A stretch of DNA of 64,000 nt from Dorea_A sp016295505 (GTDB lineage Bacteria > Bacillota > Clostridia > Lachnospirales > Lachnospiraceae), in the NCBI RefSeq assembly GCF_039832105.1, contig NZ_JBDOHS010000013.1, positions 1-64,000 of the forward strand, given 5' to 3'. The notes beneath the pieces were generated by a model. It was not told the origin of the DNA, did no database searches, and was given only the letters and a program-made list of their open reading frames with translations. The position numbers were made by a program, and so were the translations under genes. Of the stretch, positions 43,021 to 53,299 are shown one piece after another (position 1 is the first letter of the stretch; every line of letters begins with the position of its first letter).

Positions 43021-45546
43021 ATGAATTATGGAAAGAAAAAAGCTTCGAAGAAGCAAAAGAAAATAACATCCAAATCCACCATGCAGGGAAAACGTGTCGG
43101 CATCCGATTATTCAAGGCACTGCTTTTGTGCATTATCGTTCTGGCAGTGATCGGAGTTATCGGCGGTGGACTTTTTGTCAAAAAGATACTTGCCAATTCC
43201 CCTGATATCTCTCCGGAAGATGTAAAACCGCAGGGATTCACTACTTTCGTTTATGCTGACGATGGCACTACGGAGATTGAACGATTTGTATCTTCCGGTT
43301 CCAACCGTGTATACAAGTCTATAGATGAAATTCCCAAAGATCTTCAGCATGCTTTTGTTGCGATCGAAGATGAACGTTTTTACAAACACAATGGTATTGA
43401 CCTTCAGGGTATTGCCCGTGCCGCTGTCGTAGGTATCACCTCCGGCGGACACTTTTCCGAAGGAGCCAGTACACTCACCCAACAGCTGATCAAAAACAAC
43501 GTATTTCCGAACTTCACAAAAGAAAAAACGTTCTATGATCGATTGGAACGTAAGATTCAGGAACAGTATCTGGCACTTCAGATTGAAAAACAGATGGACA
43601 AGGATACGATTCTTGAAAGCTATATGAATACAATCAACCTTGGCCAGAACTGCCTCGGCGTGCAGGCAGCTTCCATGAGATACTTTAACAAAGATGTATC
43701 TGAGCTGACACTTTCAGAGTGTGCCGTAATCGCCGGAATCACACAGAATCCGACAGACTACAATCCGATCACCAATCCGGAATCCAATCAGAAGCGTCGT
43801 GATAAAGTATTAAAAAACATGCTGGAACAGGGCTATATTGACCAGGCCGCATACGACGAAGCAATGGCTGATGATGTCTATGCCCGCATTCAGACTGTCA
43901 ACAACACTGCAAGCGTTGATGACAACCCTTACAGTTACTTTGTAGATGCACTTGCAGAACAGGTAATTAACGATCTCTGTGAACAGCTTGGTTACACAGA
44001 GACTCAGGCATATAATGCTGTATACAGCGGCGGTCTCAGCATCTATTCTACACAGAATCTTGCCATGCAGCAGATCTGCGACGAGGAGATGAACAACGAT
44101 GCTAATTATCCCGCACTAAAAGAATACGGTCTGGATTATGCGCTTACCGTTACACGTGCAGACGGTACGGTAGAAAATTTCGGAAGCAATAATATCAAAG
44201 CCTATGTAAAACAGACATATGGCAATGAACAGGGACTTCTCTACTCCAGCGAAGAAGCTGCCCGTGCAATGGTAGAAGAATGGAAGGCAACCATCGCTCA
44301 GGAAGGCGACACTTATGATGAACGTTTTGAAGTTACTCCGCAGCCACAGGCATCAGTAACCATCATTGATCAGTCTACCGGACAGATCAAGGCCATGGTC
44401 GGAGGACGAGGCGCCAAGACGACAAGCCTGGGGCTTAACCGTGCATATACGGGTGCTAAGAGACAGCCCGGTTCCTGTTTCAAGATTCTTGCAGCTTATG
44501 CTCCTGCACTGGATTCCTGTGGCAAGAGCCTTGCAACCACCATTGTAGATGAACCGTACACCTTGAAAAACGGGCAGCAGCTCCGTAATGCCAACGGAAG
44601 ATATGGTGGCCCAACCACGATTCGAAAAGCCATTACCTGGTCGATCAATGTATGTGCTGTAAAGTTAAGCGATGAAATCACCCAGGAACTGGGATATGAA
44701 TACTGTGAAAAATTTGGCATCAGCACTCTGGTAACCAACAAGGAAATCAATGGCGGCATCTACGATGATAAGACAACGCAGACACTGGCACTTGGCGGTA
44801 TTGCAGAAGGTGTCTACAATTATGAAATGTGTGCAGCTTATGCTACCATTGCCAACGGCGGTGTTTATAATCAGCCAACTCTATACACAAAGATCCTTGA
44901 TCATGACGGAAATGTACTTCTCGAAGGCACCGGGGAATCCCGTACTGTGATCAAAGACAGCACAGCGGCTCTTCTTACCAGCGCAATGGAAGACGTAGTG
45001 AATTCGGGTACCGGTACAGCATGCAGACTCGGTAATATGCCTGTAGCCGGTAAGACGGGTACCACAACTTCCAACGTAGACCTGTGGTTCTGTGGATTTA
45101 CTCCATATTATACCTGTGCGGTATGGGGAGGTTACGATGATAACAAACCTTGTAACTCAGACATGAATTTCCGATTCCGAATCTGGAAATCCATCATGAG
45201 CCGTATCCATCAGAATCTGGAACCAAAAGACTTCAAGATGCCTTCTTCCGTAGAGAAGAAAACCATCTGTTCTGAGACCGGAAAACTGGCTGTATCCGGA
45301 AGCTGTCCTGCAATAACAGAGTATTTTGCAACCGACACGGCTCCGACGGAAGTATGTCCGGGCCATAAACCGGTAGAACCGGAAGAACCGAAAGAAGAGG
45401 TTGATCCATCAGATTCTGTGCCGGTAGAACCAGTAACTCCGGGTGACAATACCGGCGGCGGTACCGGCGGTGATCCCGGAGGGAATCCGGGTGGAGGCAC
45501 CGGCGGCGGTACCGGCGGTGATCCCGGAGGAACTGTCCCTCAATAA
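43021..45546 (+). CDS. Class A penicillin-binding protein (PBP1A type)
   Basis: An 841-residue enzyme that polymerises and cross-links peptidoglycan. It has a short basic cytoplasmic tail, one membrane helix (about residues 32-58), a GT51 glycosyltransferase domain (EDERFYKHNGID about residue 115; ASTLTQQLIKN), and a transpeptidase domain with SCFK (serine about residue 482), SIN and KTG (about 676). A Pro/Glu-rich then Gly-rich tail (GGGTGGDPGGNPGG) ends the protein; two DNA copies of 32 bases lie inside it. AAGGAGG precedes the start. Confidence 0.95.
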   Translation: MNYGKKKASKKQKKITSKSTMQGKRVGIRLFKALLLCIIVLAVIGVIGGGLFVKKILANSPDISPEDVKPQGFTTFVYADDGTTEIERFVSSGSNRVYKSIDEIPKDLQHAFVAIEDERFYKHNGIDLQGIARAAVVGITSGGHFSEGASTLTQQLIKNNVFPNFTKEKTFYDRLERKIQEQYLALQIEKQMDKDTILESYMNTINLGQNCLGVQAASMRYFNKDVSELTLSECAVIAGITQNPTDYNPITNPESNQKRRDKVLKNMLEQGYIDQAAYDEAMADDVYARIQTVNNTASVDDNPYSYFVDALAEQVINDLCEQLGYTETQAYNAVYSGGLSIYSTQNLAMQQICDEEMNNDANYPALKEYGLDYALTVTRADGTVENFGSNNIKAYVKQTYGNEQGLLYSSEEAARAMVEEWKATIAQEGDTYDERFEVTPQPQASVTIIDQSTGQIKAMVGGRGAKTTSLGLNRAYTGAKRQPGSCFKILAAYAPALDSCGKSLATTIVDEPYTLKNGQQLRNANGRYGGPTTIRKAITWSINVCAVKLSDEITQELGYEYCEKFGISTLVTNKEINGGIYDDKTTQTLALGGIAEGVYNYEMCAAYATIANGGVYNQPTLYTKILDHDGNVLLEGTGESRTVIKDSTAALLTSAMEDVVNSGTGTACRLGNMPVAGKTGTTTSNVDLWFCGFTPYYTCAVWGGYDDNKPCNSDMNFRFRIWKSIMSRIHQNLEPKDFKMPSSVEKKTICSETGKLAVSGSCPAITEYFATDTAPTEVCPGHKPVEPEEPKEEVDPSDSVPVEPVTPGDNTGGGTGGDPGGNPGGGTGGGTGGDPGGTVPQ
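45451..45530 (+). repeat. Two exact 32-bp direct repeats in the PBP tail
   Basis: The 32-bp sequence at 45451-45482 recurs exactly at 45499-45530, 48 bases (16 codons) later. It codes for the Gly-Pro-Asp-rich tail. Because the period is a multiple of three, recombination could lengthen or shorten the tail without breaking the frame. Confidence 0.85.
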
Positions 45547-45568
45547 ATAACAACAAAAAGATAAAGAA

Positions 45569-45607
45569 AGAAGGGATTGTCTCAAATATAACCAGACAAT
45601 CCCTTCT
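45569..45607. terminator. Terminator between convergent PBP and glucokinase genes
   Basis: A 14-base perfect stem (AGAAGGGATTGTCT and its inverse) with an 11-base loop stands between the two stop codons. T-rich DNA follows on the plus side and A-rich DNA precedes it, so it can serve both genes. Confidence 0.8.
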
Positions 45608-45619
45608 ATTTTCTTTCTT

Positions 45620-46549
45620 TTAAAGGATCAGCTTTGCTGCTCCACATATGCCAGCATCATTTCCTAATGTTGCCAAAACAAATTCTGTATCTTTATTTGA
45701 GAAAAATGCTTTTTTCTGGAAATTCTTCTCTACATATCCCAGAAGAATCTCTCCTGCTCTTGATACGCCTCCTCCGATTACGATCACTGCAGGATCTGTG
45801 ACTGCTGCCAGATTAGCGAGCGCATGTCCAAGATATTCACCAAATTCCTCTACAATCTCTTCCGCTACTTTATCGCCTTCCTTTAATGCATCAAACACTG
45901 ACTTTGCACTGAGATGACGTCCTCTCAATACGGTATCTGCATCATCCTTTTCCAGTCTCTTTCTGGCAAGTCTTGCGATTCCCGTAGCAGAAGCATACTG
46001 CTCCAGACATCCGGTTTTTCCACATCCGCAGTGCTCTGTCTCTTCATAGTTCACACACAGGTGTCCGATCTCTCCACCTGCTCCGTGTGCTCCAACCAGA
46101 GGACGTCCATTTACGATCACGCCTCCTCCAACACCGGTTCCAAGTGTGACCATGATCATGTTTTCCCGGCCTTTTCCTGCTCCCAGCCACATTTCTCCCA
46201 GGGCAGCAACATTGGCATCATTGCCGGCTTCTACCGGAAGACCTGTCAGTTCTTCCATCTCTCTCTTTACCTCTTTATATCCCCAGCCAAGGTTCGCCGT
46301 ATTCTGAACAACTCCCTTTGCATCTACAGGTGCAGGAATTCCAATCCCGATTCCGGACATTTCCTGTACAGCCAATCCTTTTTCTTCCATCTTTCTTTTC
46401 AGAGATTCCGCGATATCCGGAAGAATCGCTTCTCCTTTATTCTCTGTACGGGTCTTGATCTCCCATTTTTCCAGAAGTTCTCCTTCTGTTGTAAAGAGTC
46501 CGATTTTAACTGTTGTTCCTCCGATGTCCACTCCAAAGCAATACTTCAT
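45620..46549 (-). CDS. glcK: Glucokinase, ROK family
   Basis: A 309-residue ROK-type sugar kinase, probably glucokinase (glucose to glucose 6-phosphate). It has the phosphate-binding DIGGTTVKIGLF, the catalytic aspartate in EAGNDANVAALGE and the ROK zinc cysteines in HCGCGKTGCLEQYAS (about residue 175). GGAGGA precedes the start. hprK lies upstream, 17 bases before the start, so sugar phosphorylation and catabolite control share a transcript. Confidence 0.9.
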   Translation of the reverse strand: MKYCFGVDIGGTTVKIGLFTTEGELLEKWEIKTRTENKGEAILPDIAESLKRKMEEKGLAVQEMSGIGIGIPAPVDAKGVVQNTANLGWGYKEVKREMEELTGLPVEAGNDANVAALGEMWLGAGKGRENMIMVTLGTGVGGGVIVNGRPLVGAHGAGGEIGHLCVNYEETEHCGCGKTGCLEQYASATGIARLARKRLEKDDADTVLRGRHLSAKSVFDALKEGDKVAEEIVEEFGEYLGHALANLAAVTDPAVIVIGGGVSRAGEILLGYVEKNFQKKAFFSNKDTEFVLATLGNDAGICGAAKLIL

Positions 46550-46566
46550 TTTCCTTTTTCCTCCCT

Positions 46567-47493
46567 CTATTTTCTCGTCAGATTCTGCTGAACACGTTTA
46601 TACAGCTCCTGTGCCGCATTATATCCCATCTGCTTCTGTCTGTGATTGATTGCTGCCGTCTCAACGATGATGGCAAGATTACGTCCCGGACGAATTGGAA
46701 GATGATGACATACAACCTTATTTCCGAGAAATTCTGTATACTCTTCTTCCAGTCCAAGTCGATCATACTCTTTATCCCGATTCCACTCTTCCAACGTAAT
46801 GACGAGATCAATATTCTCTGTCTCCCGGACACTTAATACACCAAACAGCGTCTTAACATCTACGATTCCGATTCCTCGAAGTTCAATAAAATGTCTCGTA
46901 ATATCCGGCGCAGATCCAACCAGTGTCTCATCGCTGACTCTTCGGATCTCAACAACATCATCACTCACCAGACGATGTCCTCTCTTAATCAGCTCCAGCG
47001 CAGCCTCGCTCTTCCCGATTCCGCTTTCGCCCATGATCAGAACTCCGACACCATATACATCAACCAGCACACCGTGAATAGAGATACACGGTGCCAGCTC
47101 AACGTTCAGCCAGCGAATCAACTCAGATGTAAATTCCGAAGTCTTCTTTTCCGTCTGGAATACCGGAACGTTCGCTTTTTCAGCCATCTCAAGCAGCATC
47201 TCTTCCGGTGGGAGATTACGGCAAAATACCAGACATGGAATCGGATAAGACAGGAAGGTCTGATAGATCTCTTTCTTCTTCTCCTCTTCCATTTTTTCCA
47301 GGAATGTATACTCTACATATCCGATAATCTGAACCCGGTCAGAATCAAAATGTTCAAAAAACCCCGTCAGCTGAAGTGCCGGCCGGTTGATATCCGGAAC
47401 TTCCACAAAGCTTTCAGACAGGTCCACATCCGGAGTCAGATTCTTCAGATTCATCTTTTCTACGATCTTTTGCAGTTTCACCTTATTTGCCAT
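46567..47493 (-). CDS. hprK: HPr kinase/phosphorylase
   Basis: A 308-residue sensor of carbon catabolite repression that phosphorylates or dephosphorylates HPr on Ser46 according to glycolytic intermediates. The N-terminal domain is followed by the kinase domain with Walker A GESGIGKSEAALEL (about residue 153) and the region ELRGIGIVDVKTLFGV. The start at 47493 (MANKVKLQK) follows AAGGAG; the frame from 47550 has no such site. It is upstream of glcK and downstream of uvrC. Confidence 0.96.
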   Translation of the reverse strand: MANKVKLQKIVEKMNLKNLTPDVDLSESFVEVPDINRPALQLTGFFEHFDSDRVQIIGYVEYTFLEKMEEEKKKEIYQTFLSYPIPCLVFCRNLPPEEMLLEMAEKANVPVFQTEKKTSEFTSELIRWLNVELAPCISIHGVLVDVYGVGVLIMGESGIGKSEAALELIKRGHRLVSDDVVEIRRVSDETLVGSAPDITRHFIELRGIGIVDVKTLFGVLSVRETENIDLVITLEEWNRDKEYDRLGLEEEYTEFLGNKVVCHHLPIRPGRNLAIIVETAAINHRQKQMGYNAAQELYKRVQQNLTRK

Positions 47494-47604
47494 CTTTTTC
47501 TCCTTCATACACTTTATATTCTTCTCAAACACCTCCTGCAGACAATTCACACATCAGGAAGCAATTGAAATTCACCTGTTGTAATTATAACACACTGAAG
47601 AACA

Positions 47605-49449
47605 TTAGTGAAAAAATTTATATACTTCCTGTGCGGATTTTTCATTCATAGAAGGCAGTTCTTTCAATTCCTCTACCGTAGCATTTCTGATCGCCTCTAT
47701 ATTTTCAAAATTCCTCATCAGATCCTTTCTTCTGGCCGGTCCGATTCCGGGAATATCGTCAAGGATCGAATGTACCTGTCCTTTGCTGCGAAGCTGCCTG
47801 TGAAAAGTAATTGCAAATCGATGTGCTTCGTCCTGTATCCTTGTGATCAGCCGGAAGCATTCTGAATTTCGATCAATCGGAAGTTCCTGATTCTGATAAT
47901 ATAACCCTCTGGTCCTGTGGTTATCATCCTTCACCATTCCGCACACAGGAATGTTCAGATGCAGCTTATCCAGAACCTGCAGTGCGATGTTAACCTGCCC
48001 TTTTCCTCCGTCCATCAGGATCAGATCCGGAAATGAACTGAAGCCTCCTTCTCCTTTTTCCTCTCTCTCCAGAAGCCCATGCTCAAATCTTCTCGTAAGC
48101 ACTTCTTCCATGCTCGCATAGTCGTCCGGACCCTGTACATTTTTTATCCTGAATTTACGATAATCGTTGCGTTTCGGCCTTCCTTTCTCATATACAACCA
48201 TGGAACCAACAGAATTAAAACCGCTCGTATTCGAGATGTCGTACGCCTCCATCCTGACGATTCCCTGAAGTCCAAGTATCTTCTCCAGTTCCCTGACTGC
48301 CCCGATGGTTCTTCCCTCTTCTCTTTTTAAGCGTTCTTTGTCATTTTTCAGTACCATCTGTGCATTCTTCTGTGCAAGTTCCACCAGCTTTTCTTTTGTC
48401 CCTTTCTTAGGCACTTTCAGATGAACACGATGTCCTCTCTTTTTCGTCAGCCACTCTTCCACCAGCTCCTGATCTTCAATCTCCTCCGGAAGCATCAGTT
48501 CCGCCGGTATATAAGGAGTTCCGGCATAAAACTGTTTCACAAAGCTTGACAGAATCTCCCCTGAAGTGTCTTCTTTCGCAACCTTCAGATAAAAATGATC
48601 CCTGCCGATCAGACGTCCTCCCCGGATAAAAAACACCTGTACCACCGCATCTTCCTCTTCCAGTGCAGCGGCAAGAATATCCCTGTCATCTCCAGCTGTA
48701 TCCGTAATCTTCTGCTTCTGTGCGATCTGCTGCACACTGGACAGCAATTCCCGATATTCAATCGCCTTTTCGAATTCCAGAGCCTCTGACGCTGCCTGCA
48801 TCTTATCCTCCAGTTCTTTCAGAATCGGATCATAATTTCCATTCAGAAAATGCAGAACCTCCTGTATCGATTCTCTGTATGTTTCTCTGGATATATATCC
48901 CTGGCAGGGTGCTTCACACTGATGAATGTGATAATTCAGGCAGGGTCTTTCCTTTCCGATATCCTTTGGAAGATTCCGGTTACAGCTTCTGATGTGGTAT
49001 AGTTTCCGGATCAGTTCTATCGTATCCTTCACAGCTCCCGCACTCGTGTATGGACCGAAATATTTTGCTTTATCCTTTACCATTCTTCTCGCCATCATCA
49101 CACGGGGATAAGCTTCCTCCACTGTCACTTTGATAAAAGGATATGTCTTATCATCCATCAGCATCGTATTGTATTTTGGCCGATGTTCTTTGATCAGATT
49201 ACATTCCAGTACCAGCGCCTCCAGCTCTGAGTCTGTCACAATATACTCAAAGCGGCTGATATGAGTTACCATCTGTTCTATCTTAACACCCTTATTTCGG
49301 CTGCTTTGAAAATACTGTCTTACACGGTTCTTCAGACTGATCGCTTTTCCCACATAGATGATCGCGTCCTTCTCATCATGCATGATATATACGCCCGGTT
49401 TTCCCGGCAGCTTTTTTAACTCTTCCTGTATATCAAATGTACTGTTCAT
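47605..49449 (-). CDS. uvrC: UvrC, nucleotide excision repair nuclease subunit
   Basis: A 614-residue UvrC, which makes both cuts around DNA damage with UvrAB. The N-terminal GIY-YIG nuclease (GVYIMHDEKDAIIYVGKA), the zinc-free four-Cys region (CNRNLP...C...C), the UvrB-binding UVR motif and the C-terminal RNase H-like and helix-hairpin-helix domains (SILDDIPGIGPARRKDLM) are all seen. The start at 49449 follows GAGGGGAGA; the ATG at 49524 gives an unlikely extra stretch. It is followed by hprK and glcK. Confidence 0.95.
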   Translation of the reverse strand: MNSTFDIQEELKKLPGKPGVYIMHDEKDAIIYVGKAISLKNRVRQYFQSSRNKGVKIEQMVTHISRFEYIVTDSELEALVLECNLIKEHRPKYNTMLMDDKTYPFIKVTVEEAYPRVMMARRMVKDKAKYFGPYTSAGAVKDTIELIRKLYHIRSCNRNLPKDIGKERPCLNYHIHQCEAPCQGYISRETYRESIQEVLHFLNGNYDPILKELEDKMQAASEALEFEKAIEYRELLSSVQQIAQKQKITDTAGDDRDILAAALEEEDAVVQVFFIRGGRLIGRDHFYLKVAKEDTSGEILSSFVKQFYAGTPYIPAELMLPEEIEDQELVEEWLTKKRGHRVHLKVPKKGTKEKLVELAQKNAQMVLKNDKERLKREEGRTIGAVRELEKILGLQGIVRMEAYDISNTSGFNSVGSMVVYEKGRPKRNDYRKFRIKNVQGPDDYASMEEVLTRRFEHGLLEREEKGEGGFSSFPDLILMDGGKGQVNIALQVLDKLHLNIPVCGMVKDDNHRTRGLYYQNQELPIDRNSECFRLITRIQDEAHRFAITFHRQLRSKGQVHSILDDIPGIGPARRKDLMRNFENIEAIRNATVEELKELPSMNEKSAQEVYKFFH

Positions 49450-49558
49450 ATGTCTCCCCTCACAGTTTTTCTTTTCCTTCCCGCCTTTTGCAAGAAATCC
49501 GGGATAAAAAAGGAGAAGCCGCACTGTTTTTTGTCCGCTTCTCCCTCTCTGTTCTCTG

Positions 49559-51565
49559 CTATTCTTCTTCCATTTCGGAAGATTCCGGCTCTTTCTCTTC
49601 CGGAACCAAAGGTTCCGGCTCAGATGGTATCTCCGGTGATGTCTCTGTCTGCTTCATCACAAAATTATCACCTTCCACCGGATTCATGCCGATTCTTACT
49701 TCTTCTTTCTTCGGTGCATCCGGATCAATTCCTTCCACCTTATGAAAGATTTCCATAAACTCTTTTCCGGTTATGGTCTCCTTCTCAATCAGGAAATCTG
49801 CGATCTCATCCAGGGATCTTCGATGCTCTGTCAGAAGCCGTTTTGCCTCTTCATACGCCTCCTTCAGCATCTTCATCACTTCCTGATCGATCTCAGAAGC
49901 TGTTTCCTGTCCACAATTGCTTACCGGCCTTCCGTCCAGATATCTGTTCTGAATTGATTCCAGTCCGATCAGTCCGAACTTTTCACTCATACCATACTGC
50001 GTGATCATGGCCCTTGCAACATTCGTCGCTTTTTCAATATCATTGGATGCGCCTGTGGTAACGGTATCAAACACAACTTCTTCTGCAGCACGACCTGCAA
50101 GCAGGCCGACCAGCATAGCTTCCAGCTCTTTCTTTGTGTTCAGGAATTTCTCTTCTTCCGGTGTCTGCATGACATATCCCAGTGCTCCCATCGTACGCGG
50201 AACGATCGTAATCTTCTGCACCGGCTCGGAATCTTTCTGAAGAGCACTGACAAGCGCATGCCCCACTTCATGGTAGGATACGATCTTTCTCTCTTCCTGA
50301 CTCATAATGCGGTCTTTCTTTTCCTTACCTACCAGAACGACCTCGACTGCCTCAAACAGATCTGACTGTGATACCGCATGTCTTCCATGTTTTACGGCAT
50401 TGATTGCAGCCTCATTGATCATATTGGCAAGATCAGAACCCACAGCTCCGGAAGTTGCAAGTGCAATCTCTTCCAGATTCACAGTCTCATCCATTCTGAC
50501 ATCTTTGGAATGCACTTTTAATACATCCACTCTTCCTTTCAGATCCGGTTTTTCGACAATGATCCGACGGTCAAAACGTCCCGGTCGGAGCAGTGCAGGA
50601 TCCAGGATCTCCGGACGGTTGGTCGCTGCCAGAAGTACCAGACCTTTATTGCTTTCAAATCCATCCATCTCTGCAAGCAGCTGGTTCAAAGTCTGTTCAC
50701 GCTCATCATTGCTTCCCAGCTGATTATCACGGCTTTTACCGATTGCATCGATCTCATCGATAAATATAATACAAGGTGCCATCTGCTGTGCCTGTTTGAA
50801 CAGATCACGCACTCTGGATGCACCAACACCAACATACATTTCTACAAATGCAGATCCACTCAATGAAAAGAATGGTACCTTTGCCTCTCCTGCCACCGCT
50901 TTGGCAAGCAGTGTCTTACCTGTTCCCGGAGGACCTACAAGAAGTGCACCCTTGGGCAGCTTCGCTCCGACGCTGGTATATTTTCCGGGATTATGCAGGA
51001 AATCAACCACTTCCTGCAGAGATTCCTTCGCTTCATCCTGTCCCGCAACATCTTTGAATGTTACACCAGTCTGCTTCTCCACGTACATCTTGGCATTGCT
51101 TTTTCCTATGCCCATCATACCTCCGCCCTTGGCCATCTTTCTTGTCATCCAGACAATCATTCCTACCAGGAACGCAATCGGAAGAAATGTGAAGATCACC
51201 TCGGCAATGATACTAGACGTCGTATCCGGTATCTCCTGCTCATACTCAACACCTGCCTCATAGAGACGTTCAGACAGTGTATCATCTCTTACTACTCCGG
51301 TATAATATTCCTTTTCCACTCCGCTGTCTTTACTTTTTTTCTCAGTAATCACAATTTTATCATTCTGGATTACTACCTTTTCAACCTCACCTTTGTCTAC
51401 TTTATCCAGAAACTCATTGTAGGAAATCTCCGTTGCAGAAGTTGTTCCCTGAAACTGAAACAGTGCAAGAACCAGTATGGAAGCAATTACAGTAACTAAT
51501 AGAATAAACGAGATCCCCTGTTTATTGTTTTTGTTGTCATTATTTTTATTATTCTGGTTGTCCAT
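49559..51565 (-). CDS. ftsH: FtsH, membrane AAA protease
   Basis: A 668-residue membrane-anchored zinc protease. Two membrane helices (about residues 10-30 and 105-125) flank an extracytoplasmic domain; then the AAA module with Walker A GPPGTGKTLLAK (about residue 215) and Walker B IIFIDEIDA, and the zinc site YHEVGHALV (about residue 432). The C-terminus is acidic and Pro/Glu-rich. The start at 51565 (MDNQNNKN) follows AGGAGG by six bases; the longer frame overlaps this site. Confidence 0.96.
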   Translation of the reverse strand: MDNQNNKNNDNKNNKQGISFILLVTVIASILVLALFQFQGTTSATEISYNEFLDKVDKGEVEKVVIQNDKIVITEKKSKDSGVEKEYYTGVVRDDTLSERLYEAGVEYEQEIPDTTSSIIAEVIFTFLPIAFLVGMIVWMTRKMAKGGGMMGIGKSNAKMYVEKQTGVTFKDVAGQDEAKESLQEVVDFLHNPGKYTSVGAKLPKGALLVGPPGTGKTLLAKAVAGEAKVPFFSLSGSAFVEMYVGVGASRVRDLFKQAQQMAPCIIFIDEIDAIGKSRDNQLGSNDEREQTLNQLLAEMDGFESNKGLVLLAATNRPEILDPALLRPGRFDRRIIVEKPDLKGRVDVLKVHSKDVRMDETVNLEEIALATSGAVGSDLANMINEAAINAVKHGRHAVSQSDLFEAVEVVLVGKEKKDRIMSQEERKIVSYHEVGHALVSALQKDSEPVQKITIVPRTMGALGYVMQTPEEEKFLNTKKELEAMLVGLLAGRAAEEVVFDTVTTGASNDIEKATNVARAMITQYGMSEKFGLIGLESIQNRYLDGRPVSNCGQETASEIDQEVMKMLKEAYEEAKRLLTEHRRSLDEIADFLIEKETITGKEFMEIFHKVEGIDPDAPKKEEVRIGMNPVEGDNFVMKQTETSPEIPSEPEPLVPEEKEPESSEMEEE

Positions 51566-51742
51566 TTTCATCCTCCTGTACTCCATTTTATTATAAGGAC
51601 AGCACCTTTAGAAATCAATAAAAACATTATGAAAAGATTGTAAACTTCCTTCTTATTGTAGTATACTTGATGTGAAAATGCTTATACTTCCATATATGCA
51701 TTTTATGAATATTACGTTGACAAAGCAGAGGGAATGAGACTT

Positions 51743-53236
51743 ATGAAAATTGGATTTGATAACGAAAAATACCTTAAGATGCAGTCTTCTCACATCAGAG
51801 AACGCATTGAACAATTTGGCAATAAGTTATATCTGGAATTCGGAGGCAAGCTGTTTGATGATTATCATGCTTCCAGAGTTCTTCCGGGATTTCAGCCCGA
51901 CAGTAAGCTCAGAATGCTAAAAGAACTGTCCGATCAGGCTGAAATTGTAATCGTAATCAGTGCAGAAGACATCGAAAAAAATAAAATACGCGGAGATCTC
52001 GGAATCACCTATGATTCCGATGTTCTTCGCCTCATGAATATCTACCAGGAGCTCGGTCTTTATGTCGGCAGTGTCGTAATCACCAAATACAGCGGTCAGG
52101 AAAGTGCCGATCTGTTTAAAAATCGTCTGGAAAAACTGGGAATCACTGTATACCGCCACTATGTAATCCCCGGATATCCTACGAATGTTCCTTATATTGT
52201 AAGTGATGACGGATACGGAAAAAACGATTACATCAGGACAACCCGTCCACTGGTCGTCATTACAGCTCCCGGCCCAGGAAGCGGCAAGATGGCTGTATGT
52301 CTGTCACAGCTTTATCATGAACACAAGCGGGGGATCAATGCAGGATATGCCAAGTTTGAAACATTCCCGATCTGGAACATTCCGTTAAAGCATCCTGTCA
52401 ATCTTGCATACGAAGCAGCAACGGCAGATCTGAATGACATCAACATGATTGATCCGTTCCATCTGGAAGCCTATGGAGCAACCACAGTCAACTATAACCG
52501 GGATGTTGAGATCTTCCCTGTCCTCAAAGCCATGTTCCAGCGTATCTACGGAGACAGCCCGTATAAGTCGCCAACAGATATGGGCGTTAATATGGCCGGA
52601 AACTGTATCTGTGACGACGAAGTATGCCGGGAAGCTTCCCGTCAGGAAATCATACGGAGATATTACGATTCCAGAAGACGTCTTCTGATCGGTGCATGTT
52701 CTGAAGAAGAAACTTACAAACTGGAAATGCTGATGAACCAGGCTGACATCACCGTTCATGACCGTCCGGTCGTTGATGCTGCACTTGCATATGCTAAGGA
52801 GACTGGCGGACCTGCCGCAGCTCTTCAGCTTCACGACGGAAGGATCATTACCGGAAAGACGTCTGATCTTCTGGGCGCCTGTGCGGCTCTTCTTTTGAAC
52901 GCTTTAAAGGAATTGGCCGGAATCGATCATACCTGCCATGTCATCTCTCCGGAAGCAATCGAACCGATCCAGAAACTTAAGACCCAGTATCTGGGAAGTA
53001 GAAATCCGCGCCTGCACATGGATGAAGTTCTGATTGCCTTGTCTGTCAGCGCCGCTTCCAGCAAGCCTGCACAGCTTGCACTGGAACAGCTTCCCAAATT
53101 ACAAGGCTGTCAGGCACATACTTCTGTCATGGTAGGCTCTGTAGATATGAAGCAATTCAAAAAACTTTCGATTCAGGCAACTTTTGAAGCCAGATACGAA
53201 AAAAACTCTGTATTTTTCGCCGAAAAGGGTGTATAA
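51743..53236 (+). CDS. DUF1846 family protein
   Basis: A 497-residue protein of the DUF1846 family, found in many Firmicutes without an agreed function. It starts MKIGFDNEKYLKMQSSHI and has a phosphate-binding-like APGPGSGKMAV (about residue 180). The rest is an alpha/beta fold. The start at 51743 is ten bases after AGAGGG, against one base for the ATG at 51734. It reads towards pyrG, which starts 63 bases after its stop. Confidence 0.85.
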   Translation: MKIGFDNEKYLKMQSSHIRERIEQFGNKLYLEFGGKLFDDYHASRVLPGFQPDSKLRMLKELSDQAEIVIVISAEDIEKNKIRGDLGITYDSDVLRLMNIYQELGLYVGSVVITKYSGQESADLFKNRLEKLGITVYRHYVIPGYPTNVPYIVSDDGYGKNDYIRTTRPLVVITAPGPGSGKMAVCLSQLYHEHKRGINAGYAKFETFPIWNIPLKHPVNLAYEAATADLNDINMIDPFHLEAYGATTVNYNRDVEIFPVLKAMFQRIYGDSPYKSPTDMGVNMAGNCICDDEVCREASRQEIIRRYYDSRRRLLIGACSEEETYKLEMLMNQADITVHDRPVVDAALAYAKETGGPAAALQLHDGRIITGKTSDLLGACAALLLNALKELAGIDHTCHVISPEAIEPIQKLKTQYLGSRNPRLHMDEVLIALSVSAASSKPAQLALEQLPKLQGCQAHTSVMVGSVDMKQFKKLSIQATFEARYEKNSVFFAEKGV

Positions 53237-53299
53237 TTCTAAAGTATTTTTTTTAACAACAAATGCTCGAATCAACACATTCAACTTAAGGAGGAAATT

